Below, one piece after another: positions 1 through 6,631 of a stretch of 7,477 nt of DNA. The translations under genes were made by a program, and so were the position numbers. This stretch comes from Betaproteobacteria bacterium (GTDB lineage Bacteria > Pseudomonadota > Gammaproteobacteria > Burkholderiales > Burkholderiaceae_C), in NCBI GenBank assembly GCA_009927195.1, contig RFNL01000388.1, positions 1 through 7,477 on the forward strand. The letters run 5' to 3'. Position 1 is the first letter of the stretch. Each line of letters begins with the position of its first letter. The notes below the pieces were generated by a model, which saw only the letters and a program-made list of their open reading frames with translations, did not search any database and had not been told where the DNA came from.

Positions 1-840
1 TTCTGACGGCAAGGCGGGTGCTGGCGCAGATTTGTTCCATGCAGCGCCATGGACTTGGGCAGTTTCCAGCCAGTCGCGCAAAAACTGTTTGTCAAAGCTG
101 GGTGGGTTTACCCCTTCGGCATAGGCATCGGCGGGCCAGTAGCGCGATGAATCGGGTGTCAACACCTCGTCCATCAACACCAGCGTGCCTTCTTGGCTCA
201 AGCCAAATTCGAATTTGGTGTCGGCGATCAAAATGCCTTTGGCGGCGGCGATGTCATACGCCGCTTCATACAGCGCGATGCTGATGCGGCGGATGCGCTC
301 GGCCAAATCCTGCCCAATCAGGGCCACGGTTTGCTCGAAGCTGATGTTCTCGTCGTGTTCGCCCACGGCGGCCTTGGCCGCTGGGGTGAAGATCGGCTCG
401 GGCAGGCGCGAAGCCATGTTCAAACCCGCTGGCAAGGGCACACCGCACACCGACTGGCCGTCTTGGTATTCCTTCCAACCGCTGCCCGCCAAGTAGCCGC
501 GCACCACCGCTTCCACGGGGATGGGCTGCAAGCGGCGCACCAACATCGAGCGTTGGGCCACAAAGGGCTTGTCGGCATCGGACACCACGCCCTCGGGGTC
601 ATCGCCGGTCAGGTGGTTGGGGCAAATGTGGCCCAACTGGTCAAACCAAAACAGCGCCATTTGGGTGAGCAGCACGCCCTTGCCCGGGATCGGCTCGCCC
701 ATCACCACGTCAAACGCGCTGATGCGGTCGGACGCGACCATCAGGATGCGGTCGTCGCCCACGGCGTAGTTGTCACGCACCTTGCCGCGCGCCATCAGAG
801 GGAGGGAGCCCAGGGTGTGGGTGTGCAGGACGGGGCTCAT
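1..840 (-). CDS. purC: SAICAR synthase (phosphoribosylaminoimidazole-succinocarboxamide synthase), 3' end cut by window edge
   Basis: PurC is the cytoplasmic enzyme that uses ATP to join CAIR and L-aspartate, giving SAICAR in de novo purine synthesis. 280 codons are visible without a stop. Seen in the translation: the N-terminal nucleotide-binding segment RGKVRDNY (residues 18-25), SDRISAFD (37-44), the family signature VEAVVRGYLAGS (109-120), and the second signature IADTKFEFG (205-213). The family is usually about 300 residues, so perhaps 20-30 C-terminal residues lie beyond the window. The ATG at 840-838 was chosen because it gives the usual N-terminus just before the RGKVRDN block; no good Shine-Dalgarno precedes it. 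It lies 46 bp downstream of the fba stop on the same strand with no terminator seen between, so co-transcription with fba is likely (inferred). The identification is secure. Confidence 0.96.
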   Translation of the reverse strand, partial: MSPVLHTHTLGSLPLMARGKVRDNYAVGDDRILMVASDRISAFDVVMGEPIPGKGVLLTQMALFWFDQLGHICPNHLTGDDPEGVVSDADKPFVAQRSMLVRRLQPIPVEAVVRGYLAGSGWKEYQDGQSVCGVPLPAGLNMASRLPEPIFTPAAKAAVGEHDENISFEQTVALIGQDLAERIRRISIALYEAAYDIAAAKGILIADTKFEFGLSQEGTLVLMDEVLTPDSSRYWPADAYAEGVNPPSFDKQFLRDWLETAQVHGAAWNKSAPAPALPSE

Positions 841-886
841 GTGCAGGGCCGGCAAGCCATTGAGCCCAAGGGTGTGCGAGGGACGG

Positions 887-1951
887 TCAGTGCACCACTT
901 GCGAGAGCAAGCCTTGCGAGTATTTGGCCGCGATCATGGGCAAGGGGGTGACTTTGATCTTGCTGCCCTGACCCTGACAACCAAATTGGATGTAGCGCTC
1001 TTTGCAAATTTGCTTGGCCGCCTCGCGTGCGGGCTTGAGCCATTCGCGGGCATCAAATTTGTCGGGGTTTTCGTGCATGAATTGACGCACGGCGGCGGTC
1101 ATGGCCAAACGGATGTCGGTATCGATGTTGATTTTGCGAACGCCAAATTGGATGGCTTTTTGAATTTCCGCGACCGGCACGCCGTAGGTCTCTTTCATGT
1201 CGCCGCCAAACTGACGGATCTTGGCCAGCAAATCTTGCGGCACGCTGCTCGATCCATGCATGACCAAATGGGTATTGGGGATGCGCTTGTGGATCGCCTG
1301 GATGCGGTCAATGGCCAAAATATCGCCAGTGGGCTGGCGCGAAAATTTATACGCGCCATGGCTGGTGCCAATCGCAATGGCCAAGGCGTCCAGCTGGGTT
1401 TGCTTGACAAAGTCGGCCGCTTGCTCGGGGTCAGTGAGCAGTTGCTCGCGGGTCATGGTGGCATCGGTGCCGTGGCCGTCCTCCTTGTCGCCCCTCATGG
1501 TCTCTAGCGATCCCAGGCAACCGAGCTCGCCTTCCACGGTGATGCCCAGCTTGTGCGCCATGGCCACCACTTCCTTGGTCACCTGCAGGTTGTACTCGTA
1601 GCTGGCAATGGTCTTGCCGTCGGCCTCCAAGCTGCCGTCCATCATCACCGAGCTGAACCCCAGTTTGATGGCGCCTTCGCACACCGAGGGGTTTTGCCCA
1701 TGGTCTTGGTGCATGACCAGCGGGATGTGGGGGTACGACTCCACCGCCGCTTGGATTAAATGCTTGATGAACGGTTCGCCCGCGTATTTGCGCGCACCCG
1801 CACTGGCTTGCAAGATCACCGGCGCACCGGTTTCATCGGCCGCAGCCATCACAGCTTGCACTTGTTCCAAGTTGTTGACGTTGAAAGCGGGGATGCCATA
1901 ACCATGCTCTGCGGCATGGTCGAGCAGTTCGCGCATGGAAACTATGGCCAC
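887..1951 (-). CDS. fba: class II fructose-bisphosphate aldolase (Calvin-cycle subtype)
   Basis: This zinc-dependent aldolase interconverts fructose 1,6-bisphosphate with dihydroxyacetone phosphate and glyceraldehyde 3-phosphate in glycolysis, gluconeogenesis and, where present, the Calvin cycle. The 354 residues match the longer class IIB/CbbA-like subtype. Visible active-site features are HQDHGQ (81-86), with the likely catalytic Asp83 and zinc ligand His84; GELG (141-144); GTSHG with zinc ligand His198; MHGSSS with zinc ligand His232; and the phosphate-binding NIDTD (275-279). The start is GTG at 1951-1949, supported by a Shine-Dalgarno 6 nt upstream and by the typical N-terminus MAIVSMRELLDHAAEHGYG; the internal ATG at residue 6 is less likely. 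It lies 136 bp behind pyk and 46 bp ahead of purC, all on the minus strand. It could equally be named cbbA or fbaA; no RuBisCO genes are visible here to decide. Confidence 0.96.
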   Translation of the reverse strand: MAIVSMRELLDHAAEHGYGIPAFNVNNLEQVQAVMAAADETGAPVILQASAGARKYAGEPFIKHLIQAAVESYPHIPLVMHQDHGQNPSVCEGAIKLGFSSVMMDGSLEADGKTIASYEYNLQVTKEVVAMAHKLGITVEGELGCLGSLETMRGDKEDGHGTDATMTREQLLTDPEQAADFVKQTQLDALAIAIGTSHGAYKFSRQPTGDILAIDRIQAIHKRIPNTHLVMHGSSSVPQDLLAKIRQFGGDMKETYGVPVAEIQKAIQFGVRKINIDTDIRLAMTAAVRQFMHENPDKFDAREWLKPAREAAKQICKERYIQFGCQGQGSKIKVTPLPMIAAKYSQGLLSQVVH

Positions 1952-1955
1952 GGGA

Positions 1956-1962
1956 CTTCCTT
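1956..1962 (-). promoter_or_regulatory. Shine-Dalgarno of fba, supports GTG start
   Basis: The minus strand reads AAGGAAG here, with the AGGA core ending 6 nt before the GTG at 1951. This is a strong ribosome binding site and the reason for preferring GTG over the ATG five codons further in. Confidence 0.75.
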
Positions 1963-2000
1963 TGGGGGGGGTTGATGAGGGGAGACAACGCGAAGATGAT

Positions 2001-2031
2001 TTTATAGGTCTGTGCCTGGGGCGGTTGTCGG
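2001..2031 (-). promoter_or_regulatory. possible promoter of fba-purC
   Basis: In the 136-bp gap between pyk and fba, the minus strand carries CCGACA (2031-2026, 4 of 6 to the -35 consensus) and TATAAA (2006-2001, 5 of 6 to the -10 consensus). They are 19 bp apart, slightly long. The match is by eye and modest. If real, it would give fba-purC a transcript independent of pyk, with a leader of roughly 40-45 nt. Read-through from pyk remains possible because no terminator with a U-run is seen in the gap. Confidence 0.3.
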
Positions 2032-2087
2032 CGGTCAGGCGCGGGCGCTCTGTTGGGGTTGTGCTCCAAACGCCCAGCGGGGTGCGC

Positions 2088-3521
2088 TCAAGCGACTTTG
2101 CAAATTTTCAGCATATTGGTGCCGCCGGGAGAACCCATGGGCTCGCCGCAGGTGATGGCATAGACATCGCCCGCCTGCATGATGCCGCGCGACTTCAGAT
2201 GTGCCTGGGCCTGCGCCAAGGCGGTGTCGCGATCAGCGCTGGTGTCCATCAGCAAAGGGCGCACATTGCGGTACAGCGCCATTTTGCGCTGGGTGCTCTG
2301 ATCGGCGGTCAAGGCATAAATGGGGATGTGGATGCGATGGCGGCTCATCCAAAGCACCGTGGAGCCGGACTCGGTCAGGGCGACGATGGCCTTGGCCCCC
2401 AAATGGTGGGCGGTGAACAACGCCCCCATGGCAATGGTTTGATCGATGCGGGTGAAGGTCTTGCCGGTGAAGTCGGCGTCCAACTCCACCAATTCCGCCG
2501 ATTCAGCGGCCAGGCAAATTTGGGCCATTTCCACCACCGTCTCCAAGGGGTATTTGCCCGCAGCGGTTTCGGCGCTGAGCATCACCGCATCGGTGCCGTC
2601 GAGCACCGCGTTGGCCACATCACTGACCTCGGCGCGGGTGGGCACTGGATTGGTGATCATGCTCTCCATCATTTGGGTGGCGGTGATCGCCACCTTGTCC
2701 ATCTCGCGCGCCATTTTGATCATGCGTTTTTGCAACGCCGGTACCGCCGCATTGCCCACCTCCACCGCCAAGTCGCCGCGCGCCACCATGATGCCGTCCG
2801 AGGCCCGCAATATTTCTTCCAGGCGGGGAATCGCCTCGGCCCGCTCGATCTTGGCAATCAATCCTGGCTTGTGCTTGTACTGGGCCGCGGCCACATTCGC
2901 CAATTGGCGGGCCATTTCCATATCCGTTGCGTTTTTGGGAAAGCTCACCGCCAAATAGTCGGCTTGAAAGGACATCGCGGTTTTGATGTCTTCCATGTCT
3001 TTGCCCGTCAAGGCCGGTGCGGTCAAGCCACCGCCTTTTTTATTGATGCCTTTGTTGTTGGACAGCTCGCCGCCCATCTTGACCGTGGTGTGCACCTGCT
3101 CGCCTTGCACCTTGTCCACGCTCAGCACAATCAAACCGTCATTGAGCAGCAGCACATCACCGGCCACCACATCGCGCGGCAATTCTTTGTAATCCAGACC
3201 CACGCCTTGCAAGTCGCCCAACTCGGTGCGCGAGGCATCCAACACAAACGGCTGGCCAGCCTCAAGCAGGACCTTGCCCTGGGCGAACTTGCCCACCCGG
3301 ATCTTGGGGCCTTGCAAGTCGGCCATGATGGCCACATCGCGCCCCGCCCGTTTGGCCGCTTCGCGCACCATTTGGGCGCGCTCAATGTGGTCTTGCGCGC
3401 TGCCATGGCTGAAATTGAGACGCACCACGTTGACCCCTGCTTTGATCATCTCCTCCAGCAACTCTGGGGTGTTGGAGGCGGGGCCAAGGGTGGCGACGAT
3501 CTTGGTCGAGCGGTATGGCAT
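2088..3521 (-). CDS. pyk: pyruvate kinase
   Basis: Pyruvate kinase transfers phosphate from phosphoenolpyruvate to ADP, giving pyruvate and ATP, the last step of glycolysis. From the chosen start it is 477 residues, normal for the family. Visible: VRLNFSHG (33-40) with Arg34, Asn36 and Ser38; MADLQGPKIRVG (66-77); the active-site signature LIAKIERAEAIP (221-232) with catalytic Lys224 and Glu226; GIMVARGDLAVE (243-254) with metal ligand Asp250; TQMMESM (282-288); and SDVANAVLDGTDAVMLS (300-316). The C-terminal domain is complete. The reading frame stays open 12 codons further upstream, but the ATG at 3521-3519 is preferred because AAGGA lies 7 nt before it and MPYRSTKIVATLGP is the usual N-terminus. 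It is divergent from the desaturase and heads the pyk-fba-purC run. No clear promoter was found on its side of the intergenic region. Confidence 0.97.
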   Translation of the reverse strand: MPYRSTKIVATLGPASNTPELLEEMIKAGVNVVRLNFSHGSAQDHIERAQMVREAAKRAGRDVAIMADLQGPKIRVGKFAQGKVLLEAGQPFVLDASRTELGDLQGVGLDYKELPRDVVAGDVLLLNDGLIVLSVDKVQGEQVHTTVKMGGELSNNKGINKKGGGLTAPALTGKDMEDIKTAMSFQADYLAVSFPKNATDMEMARQLANVAAAQYKHKPGLIAKIERAEAIPRLEEILRASDGIMVARGDLAVEVGNAAVPALQKRMIKMAREMDKVAITATQMMESMITNPVPTRAEVSDVANAVLDGTDAVMLSAETAAGKYPLETVVEMAQICLAAESAELVELDADFTGKTFTRIDQTIAMGALFTAHHLGAKAIVALTESGSTVLWMSRHRIHIPIYALTADQSTQRKMALYRNVRPLLMDTSADRDTALAQAQAHLKSRGIMQAGDVYAITCGEPMGSPGGTNMLKICKVA

Positions 3522-3528
3522 GCGAATG

Positions 3529-3533
3529 TCCTT
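3529..3533 (-). promoter_or_regulatory. Shine-Dalgarno of pyk, decides the start
   Basis: The minus strand reads AAGGA, ending 7 nt before the ATG at 3521. It supports the internal ATG over an ATG 12 codons upstream in the same frame. Confidence 0.75.
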
Positions 3534-3595
3534 GTTCTGTGTAAGCCATTTTGACACGCGCCCATTTCGGTCCGATGACGGCTTGTGAACCCAAC

Positions 3596-3624
3596 CAAGG
3601 GCAAAGCCCTTGCGCGGGGCGCAA
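3596..3624. repeat. two overlapping inverted repeats between pyk and the desaturase
   Basis: CAAGGGC-AAA-GCCCTTG (3596-3612) is a perfect 7-bp-arm inverted repeat. TTGCGC-GGG-GCGCAA (3610-3624) is a perfect 6-bp-arm repeat. They share the bases TTG at 3610-3612, so the two hairpins could not both form fully in one RNA. There is no long T-run directly after either on either strand, so a simple terminator is not evident. They fall in the divergent region and would lie in the leader of pyk or of the desaturase depending on where transcription starts. Confidence 0.6.
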
Positions 3625-3638
3625 AATCAACGGTTTTG

Positions 3639-3644
3639 TAGAAT
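3639..3644 (+). promoter_or_regulatory. possible -10 element for the desaturase
   Basis: TAGAAT matches 5 of 6 bases of the -10 consensus and lies 45 bp before the first ATG of the desaturase. No acceptable -35 sits 16-18 bp upstream. An alternative is the perfect -35 TTGACA at 3551-3556, but its best -10 (GATGAC at 3574-3579) is poor. Neither is convincing on its own. Confidence 0.25.
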
Positions 3645-3688
3645 CACCCACCATTTTTTAACAACACAGTTTTTTTCACGCTCTGTGA

Positions 3689-4795
3689 ATGCGCCCATAT
3701 GCAACCATGATGACCCCTATTGAACAGCCCATCGCCCCCCACGAACCTCTGCCGCACCGCAAAATCATCCGTGAATGGCTGATCCCTTTGGCCCAACGCA
3801 CCACGGCCCGGGCTTTGGTACTGCTGCTGATCGATCTCACATGTTGGGCCGCCCTGATGTTTGGCACGGTTGCTCTGGAGGCATGGTGGGCCAAGCTCGC
3901 TTGCGGCGTCATGGCCGGCTTCATGATCGGTCGCTTGTTCATCATCGGCCATGACGCTTGCCACCAAAGCCTGACACCGCACCGGGGCCTCAACAAATGG
4001 CTGGGTCGCATCGCTTTTTTACCTTCCTTGACCACCTTCAGCCTGTGGGACATTGGCCACAATGTGGTGCACCATGGTTACACCAATCTCAAAGGCTTTG
4101 ATTTCGTTTGGGCCCCGTTGACGCAAGAAGAATTTGCCCAACTCAGCCCCGTGGGCCGCTGGCTCGACCGCATTTACCGCAGCGGCTGGGCCCCGGGCCT
4201 GTACTACATGGTTGAAATTTGGTGGAAAAAAATGATCTTCCCCAACGCCAAAGAAATGCCCACCCGCCGAACCATCTTCACCAAAGACAGTTGGCTGGTC
4301 AGTGCATTCGCTGCGGTATGGTTGGGTGCCTTGATCGCCGGTGCGCTGGTCTTTGAGCAGTCGGTGGTCTTGGTGCTGCTCATGGGTGGCGCTGTGCCGT
4401 TTTTGTTTTGGTGCGGCATGATTGGTTTTGTGGTTTATGTGCACCACACCCATGTCAAGGTATCTTGGCACGATGACCGCAGCGCTTGGTCCAAAGCCCA
4501 GCCCTTTGTGTCCACCACGGTGCACCTGACCTTCCCGTTCAAATTCGGCGCCTTGATGCACCACATCATGGAGCACACCGCCCACCATGTGGACATGACC
4601 ATTCCTTTGTACAAGCTCAAACAAGCCCAGGCCAAGCTTGAAAATTTGTTGCCTGGCCGCATCATCGTGCAACCTTTTTCATGGCGCTGGTATTTTCAAA
4701 CCGCACGTGCTTGCAAACTCTACGACTTCACCCGTCAATGCTGGACCGATTACAAAGGCCGCGCCACCAGCGCACCCACCGTCCAAGCGGCGTAA
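3689..4795 (+). CDS. membrane fatty acid desaturase family protein (di-iron, three histidine boxes)
   Basis: This is an integral membrane desaturase-family (FA_desaturase) protein of up to 368 residues. Such enzymes use a histidine-bound di-iron centre, O2 and an electron donor to introduce double bonds, or sometimes hydroxyl or keto groups, into lipids. Visible: box 1 HDACH (88-92), box 2 HNVVHH (124-129), box 3 HTAHH (296-300) inside a His-rich stretch from 291, and an extra VHHTH (251-255). Hydrophobic segments lie at about 41-63, 70-87, 204-222 and 226-251. This is the usual layout with histidine boxes on the cytoplasmic face. The start is uncertain: ATGs at 3689, 3707 and 3710 are in frame and none has a clear Shine-Dalgarno. 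Its substrate and regiospecificity cannot be told; omega-6 type acyl desaturase is one option, a carotenoid or other lipid oxygenase another. It is transcribed alone, divergently from pyk, with no electron-donor gene nearby. Confidence 0.9.
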   Translation: MRPYATMMTPIEQPIAPHEPLPHRKIIREWLIPLAQRTTARALVLLLIDLTCWAALMFGTVALEAWWAKLACGVMAGFMIGRLFIIGHDACHQSLTPHRGLNKWLGRIAFLPSLTTFSLWDIGHNVVHHGYTNLKGFDFVWAPLTQEEFAQLSPVGRWLDRIYRSGWAPGLYYMVEIWWKKMIFPNAKEMPTRRTIFTKDSWLVSAFAAVWLGALIAGALVFEQSVVLVLLMGGAVPFLFWCGMIGFVVYVHHTHVKVSWHDDRSAWSKAQPFVSTTVHLTFPFKFGALMHHIMEHTAHHVDMTIPLYKLKQAQAKLENLLPGRIIVQPFSWRWYFQTARACKLYDFTRQCWTDYKGRATSAPTVQAA

Positions 4796-4960
4796 AGCCT
4801 CTGGTCTTGCAAGGTCCCTGCCAAAGGGCTTTGTAAACCCCGCTTGCGCGCCCGCATGCCGGCGGCCCTGAGGGCGCGGCATCCACCCAATTTCGCTTCC
4901 CTTCCCCGCCGTCATCGGCACGGCGTCAGGCATGCTGCGCCTCGCGCCGGCCAAACAACC
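4796..4960. other. GC-rich non-coding segment with two hairpins
   Basis: No convincing gene is present after the desaturase stop. An imperfect hairpin spans 4856-4882: outer stem ATGCCG/CGGCAT, inner stem CCC/GGG around TGA, with a small internal loop. A second, CGCCGT-7 nt-ACGGCG, spans 4907-4925. Neither is followed by a T-run, so neither is a standard intrinsic terminator, although the first could still end desaturase transcription. Both strands have short open frames here with no family resemblance that I can support. The look is that of an intergenic repeat element, which only a genome-wide search could show. Confidence 0.4.
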
Positions 4961-5002
4961 CATTATTTTATTATTTGTGACAAATTATTTAATTAATATT
5001 CC

Positions 5003-5024
5003 ATCCATACGAATATGTATGGAT
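5003..5024. repeat. inverted repeat, operator-like
   Basis: ATCCATAC-GAATAT-GTATGGAT is a perfect 8-bp-arm inverted repeat with a 6-bp centre. It lies immediately upstream of the possible -35 element at 5026. Size and position fit a dimeric regulator's binding site, but no regulator gene is visible. Confidence 0.5.
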
Positions 5025-5025
5025 A

Positions 5026-5055
5026 TTGATATAAATGTAATTTTTGGTGAATAAT
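5026..5055 (+). promoter_or_regulatory. possible promoter reading toward the secreted-protein fragment
   Basis: TTGATA (5026-5031, 5 of 6) and AATAAT (5050-5055, 5 of 6) are 18 bp apart. Such matches arise easily in AT-rich DNA, so the call is weak. If active, it would read into the degraded segment and then antisense toward the 3' end of pgk. Confidence 0.25.
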
Positions 5056-5135
5056 CAATGTTTTATGCAATGAACTGATCGCTTGCTCTCACGACTCCCT
5101 GGGGTTTGCGGCAGGCGGCTGACAGCGCCCCATGA

Positions 5136-5303
5136 CCATGGGCCAACCAAACCATCAACGGTGTGGCCAACAGCTCCACCGTGGTGATCGACATCGATGG
5201 GGCAGGCCCTGGAACGGTCAAGCAATACATACAGCTTGAGGGCGTCAACCTCAATACCGATGTGTCGGCCCTGGTCGCCAACGACACTTTCAAGGTTTTG
5301 TGA
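5136..5303 (+). pseudogene. C-terminal remnant resembling a type I secreted RTX/adhesin-like protein
   Basis: One frame is open from 5136 to the TGA at 5301-5303, closed upstream by a TGA at 5133-5135, and has no start codon with a ribosome binding site. About 55 residues read like the end of a type I secretion target domain of large repeat adhesins: TINGVANSSTVVIDIDGAG, then a YIQLEGVNLNTD segment, then LVANDTFKVL just before the stop. The alternation of beta-strand segments with Asp/Gly turns, the 'I-x-L-x-G-V-x-L' segment and a C-terminus ending in a hydrophobic strand are typical of that group. Recognition is by eye only. No upstream repeats, no N-terminus and no secretion genes are present, so at most this is a gene fragment left by deletion or recombination. 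A small dyad CCCATG-AC-CATGGG (5129-5142) sits at the point where the readable frame begins. Confidence 0.45.
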
Positions 5304-5339
5304 GACCTCCGCCCTGGTGGGCGCGGGGCGGGTGCTGGC

Positions 5340-6533
5340 TCAAGCGCTGGCACGTTGCATCAATATCGCCAGCGCAGGCAAGGTCTTGCCTTCCAACACT
5401 TCCAAAAATGCACCGCCACCCGTGGAGATGTAACCGATTTTCGATTCAATGCCGTATTTGACAATCGCCGCCAGGGTGTCGCCGCCCCCGGCAATGCTGA
5501 ACGCCTCGGAGTCGGCGATCGCGTGAGCCACCACCTGGGTGCCATTGGCAAACGCGTCCCATTCGAACACGCCCAGTGGACCGTTCCAAACAATGGTGCC
5601 CGCCGATTTGAGTTGCTGCGCCAAACGCGCCGCCGTGTCAGGGCCAATGTCCAAAATCAAGTCGTCGTCCGCCACCTCGCGGACTGGTTTCACGCTCGCC
5701 GTTGCGTCCGCGCCAAAGGTCTTGGCGCACACCACGTCGGTGGGAATCGGCACCTCTGCGCCGCGGGCTTTCATGGCCTCAATCACCGCTTTGGCTTCGC
5801 CCACCAAATCGGGCTCGGCCAGGGACTTGCCAATCTTCAAGCCTGCCGCCAGCATGAAGGTGTTGGCAATGCCGCCGCCCACGATCAGTTGGTCCACGTT
5901 GTTGGCCAGCGCTTGCAATATCGTCAACTTGGTGCTGACCTTGCTGCCCGCCACGATGGCCGCCAGGGGCCGCTTGGGGTTGGCCAAGGCTTTGCTGATC
6001 GCATCGATTTCCGCCGACAGCAGGGGCCCGGCGCAGGCGATGGGGGCGTACTGCGCAATGCCATAGGTGGTGCCCTCGGCGCGGTGGGCGGTGCCAAAGG
6101 CATCGTTGACGTAGATGTCACACAAGGCGGCCAATTGACGCGCCAGCGCTTCGCTGTTTTTCTTCTCGCCCGGGTTGGCCCGGCAGTTCTCCAGCATCAC
6201 CACCTGACCGGCCGCGACCGACACACCAGACACCCAATCGGTCAACACTGGCACTTCGCGCCCAAGCAATTCACCCAAACGCCGGGCCACGGGTGCGAGC
6301 GAGTCTTCGGGCTTGAACGCGCCCTCGGTGGGCCGGCCCAAATGGCTGGTCACCATGACCGCCGCGCCCGCCTCCAAAGCCATGCGGATGCCAGGCACCG
6401 AAGCGCGGATGCGGGTGTCTTCGCTGATGTGGCCATGATCGTCAAAGGGCACATTGAGGTCGGCGCGGATGAAAACACGTTGGCCCTTGGCTTTGCCTTG
6501 GGCACACAAATCGGCGAATCGGATGATGCTCAT
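5340..6533 (-). CDS. pgk: phosphoglycerate kinase
   Basis: Phosphoglycerate kinase interconverts 1,3-bisphosphoglycerate plus ADP with 3-phosphoglycerate plus ATP; it is cytoplasmic and monomeric. The 397 residues match the bacterial length. Visible: the signature VFIRADLNVP (20-29) with substrate-binding Arg23, Asp25 and Asn27; Arg41; SHLGRPTEG (63-71); ENCRANPGEKKN (115-126) with Arg118; NDAFGTAHR (143-151); the nucleotide-site GSKVSTK (196-202); WNGPLGVFE (316-324); and the GGGDT loop (349-353). The frame is open 26 codons upstream of the chosen ATG at 6533-6531, but MSIIRFADLCAQGKAKGQRV is the normal N-terminus, so the longer form is rejected. No clear Shine-Dalgarno is seen. It shares its strand with pyk-fba-purC but is separated from them by the desaturase region. 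It converges with the remnant ending at 5303. Confidence 0.97.
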   Translation of the reverse strand: MSIIRFADLCAQGKAKGQRVFIRADLNVPFDDHGHISEDTRIRASVPGIRMALEAGAAVMVTSHLGRPTEGAFKPEDSLAPVARRLGELLGREVPVLTDWVSGVSVAAGQVVMLENCRANPGEKKNSEALARQLAALCDIYVNDAFGTAHRAEGTTYGIAQYAPIACAGPLLSAEIDAISKALANPKRPLAAIVAGSKVSTKLTILQALANNVDQLIVGGGIANTFMLAAGLKIGKSLAEPDLVGEAKAVIEAMKARGAEVPIPTDVVCAKTFGADATASVKPVREVADDDLILDIGPDTAARLAQQLKSAGTIVWNGPLGVFEWDAFANGTQVVAHAIADSEAFSIAGGGDTLAAIVKYGIESKIGYISTGGGAFLEVLEGKTLPALAILMQRASA

Positions 6534-6559
6534 GAAAGTGTCAAATGAATTTGCTAGGG

Positions 6560-6589
6560 ATTCTAGGCGGCGCGGATGGCGTGGCACAA
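6560..6589 (-). promoter_or_regulatory. possible pgk promoter
   Basis: On the minus strand TTGTGC (6589-6584, 3 of 6) and TAGAAT (6565-6560, 5 of 6) are 18 bp apart. Transcription would start near 6553, leaving a leader of about 20 nt before the pgk ATG. The -10 is good and the -35 weak. Confidence 0.35.
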
Positions 6590-6631
6590 AAGACCGCACG
6601 GAGCGGCCCACGCCCTCGGTGAACCGACCAT

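Larger units (their letters stand above)
4961..5070. other. AT-rich island in a GC-rich surrounding
   Basis: By direct count 22 of these 110 bases are G or C, so the stretch is 80% AT, while the flanking genes are clearly GC-rich. The boundary is sharp on both sides. It holds a small dyad ATTTG-TGA-CAAAT (4973-4985), the inverted repeat at 5003-5024 and a possible promoter at 5026-5055. It could be the regulatory region of a lost gene or a remnant of acquired DNA. Confidence 0.65.

Noticed and set aside
193..951. Long plus-strand open frame of 252 codons
   Set aside because: It lies opposite purC, whose protein carries clear family signatures; the plus-strand product is rich in His, Arg and Ala as expected of an antisense frame in GC-rich DNA.
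1935..3554. Plus-strand open frame of 539 codons
   Set aside because: It is the mirror of pyruvate kinase and part of the fba-pyk gap; its His/Gly/Arg-rich product has no domain character.
3602..4833. Inverted 10-base match CAAAGCCCTT (3602-3611) and AAGGGCTTTG (4824-4833) flanking the desaturase, considered as terminal repeats of a mobile element
   Set aside because: The match stops at 10 bases, the motif is part of a local hairpin on the left side, there is no transposase and no target duplication, so chance is the simpler explanation.
4679..4963. Minus-strand open frame of 94 codons over the desaturase end and the GC-rich hairpins
   Set aside because: Half of it is antisense to the desaturase, it has no ribosome binding site or motif, and hairpins in GC-rich DNA explain the open frame.
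5310..5323. Small hairpin CGCCC-TGGT-GGGCG between the pgk stop and the remnant stop, considered as a terminator
   Set aside because: The 5-bp stem has no T-run on either side, so an intrinsic terminator cannot be supported.
5063..5353. Minus-strand open frame of 96 codons
   Set aside because: It overlaps the pgk 3' end and lies opposite the secreted-protein fragment, which has the more convincing protein-like pattern.
5355..6548. Plus-strand open frame of 397 codons
   Set aside because: It is antisense to pgk over nearly its full length and has no recognisable motif.
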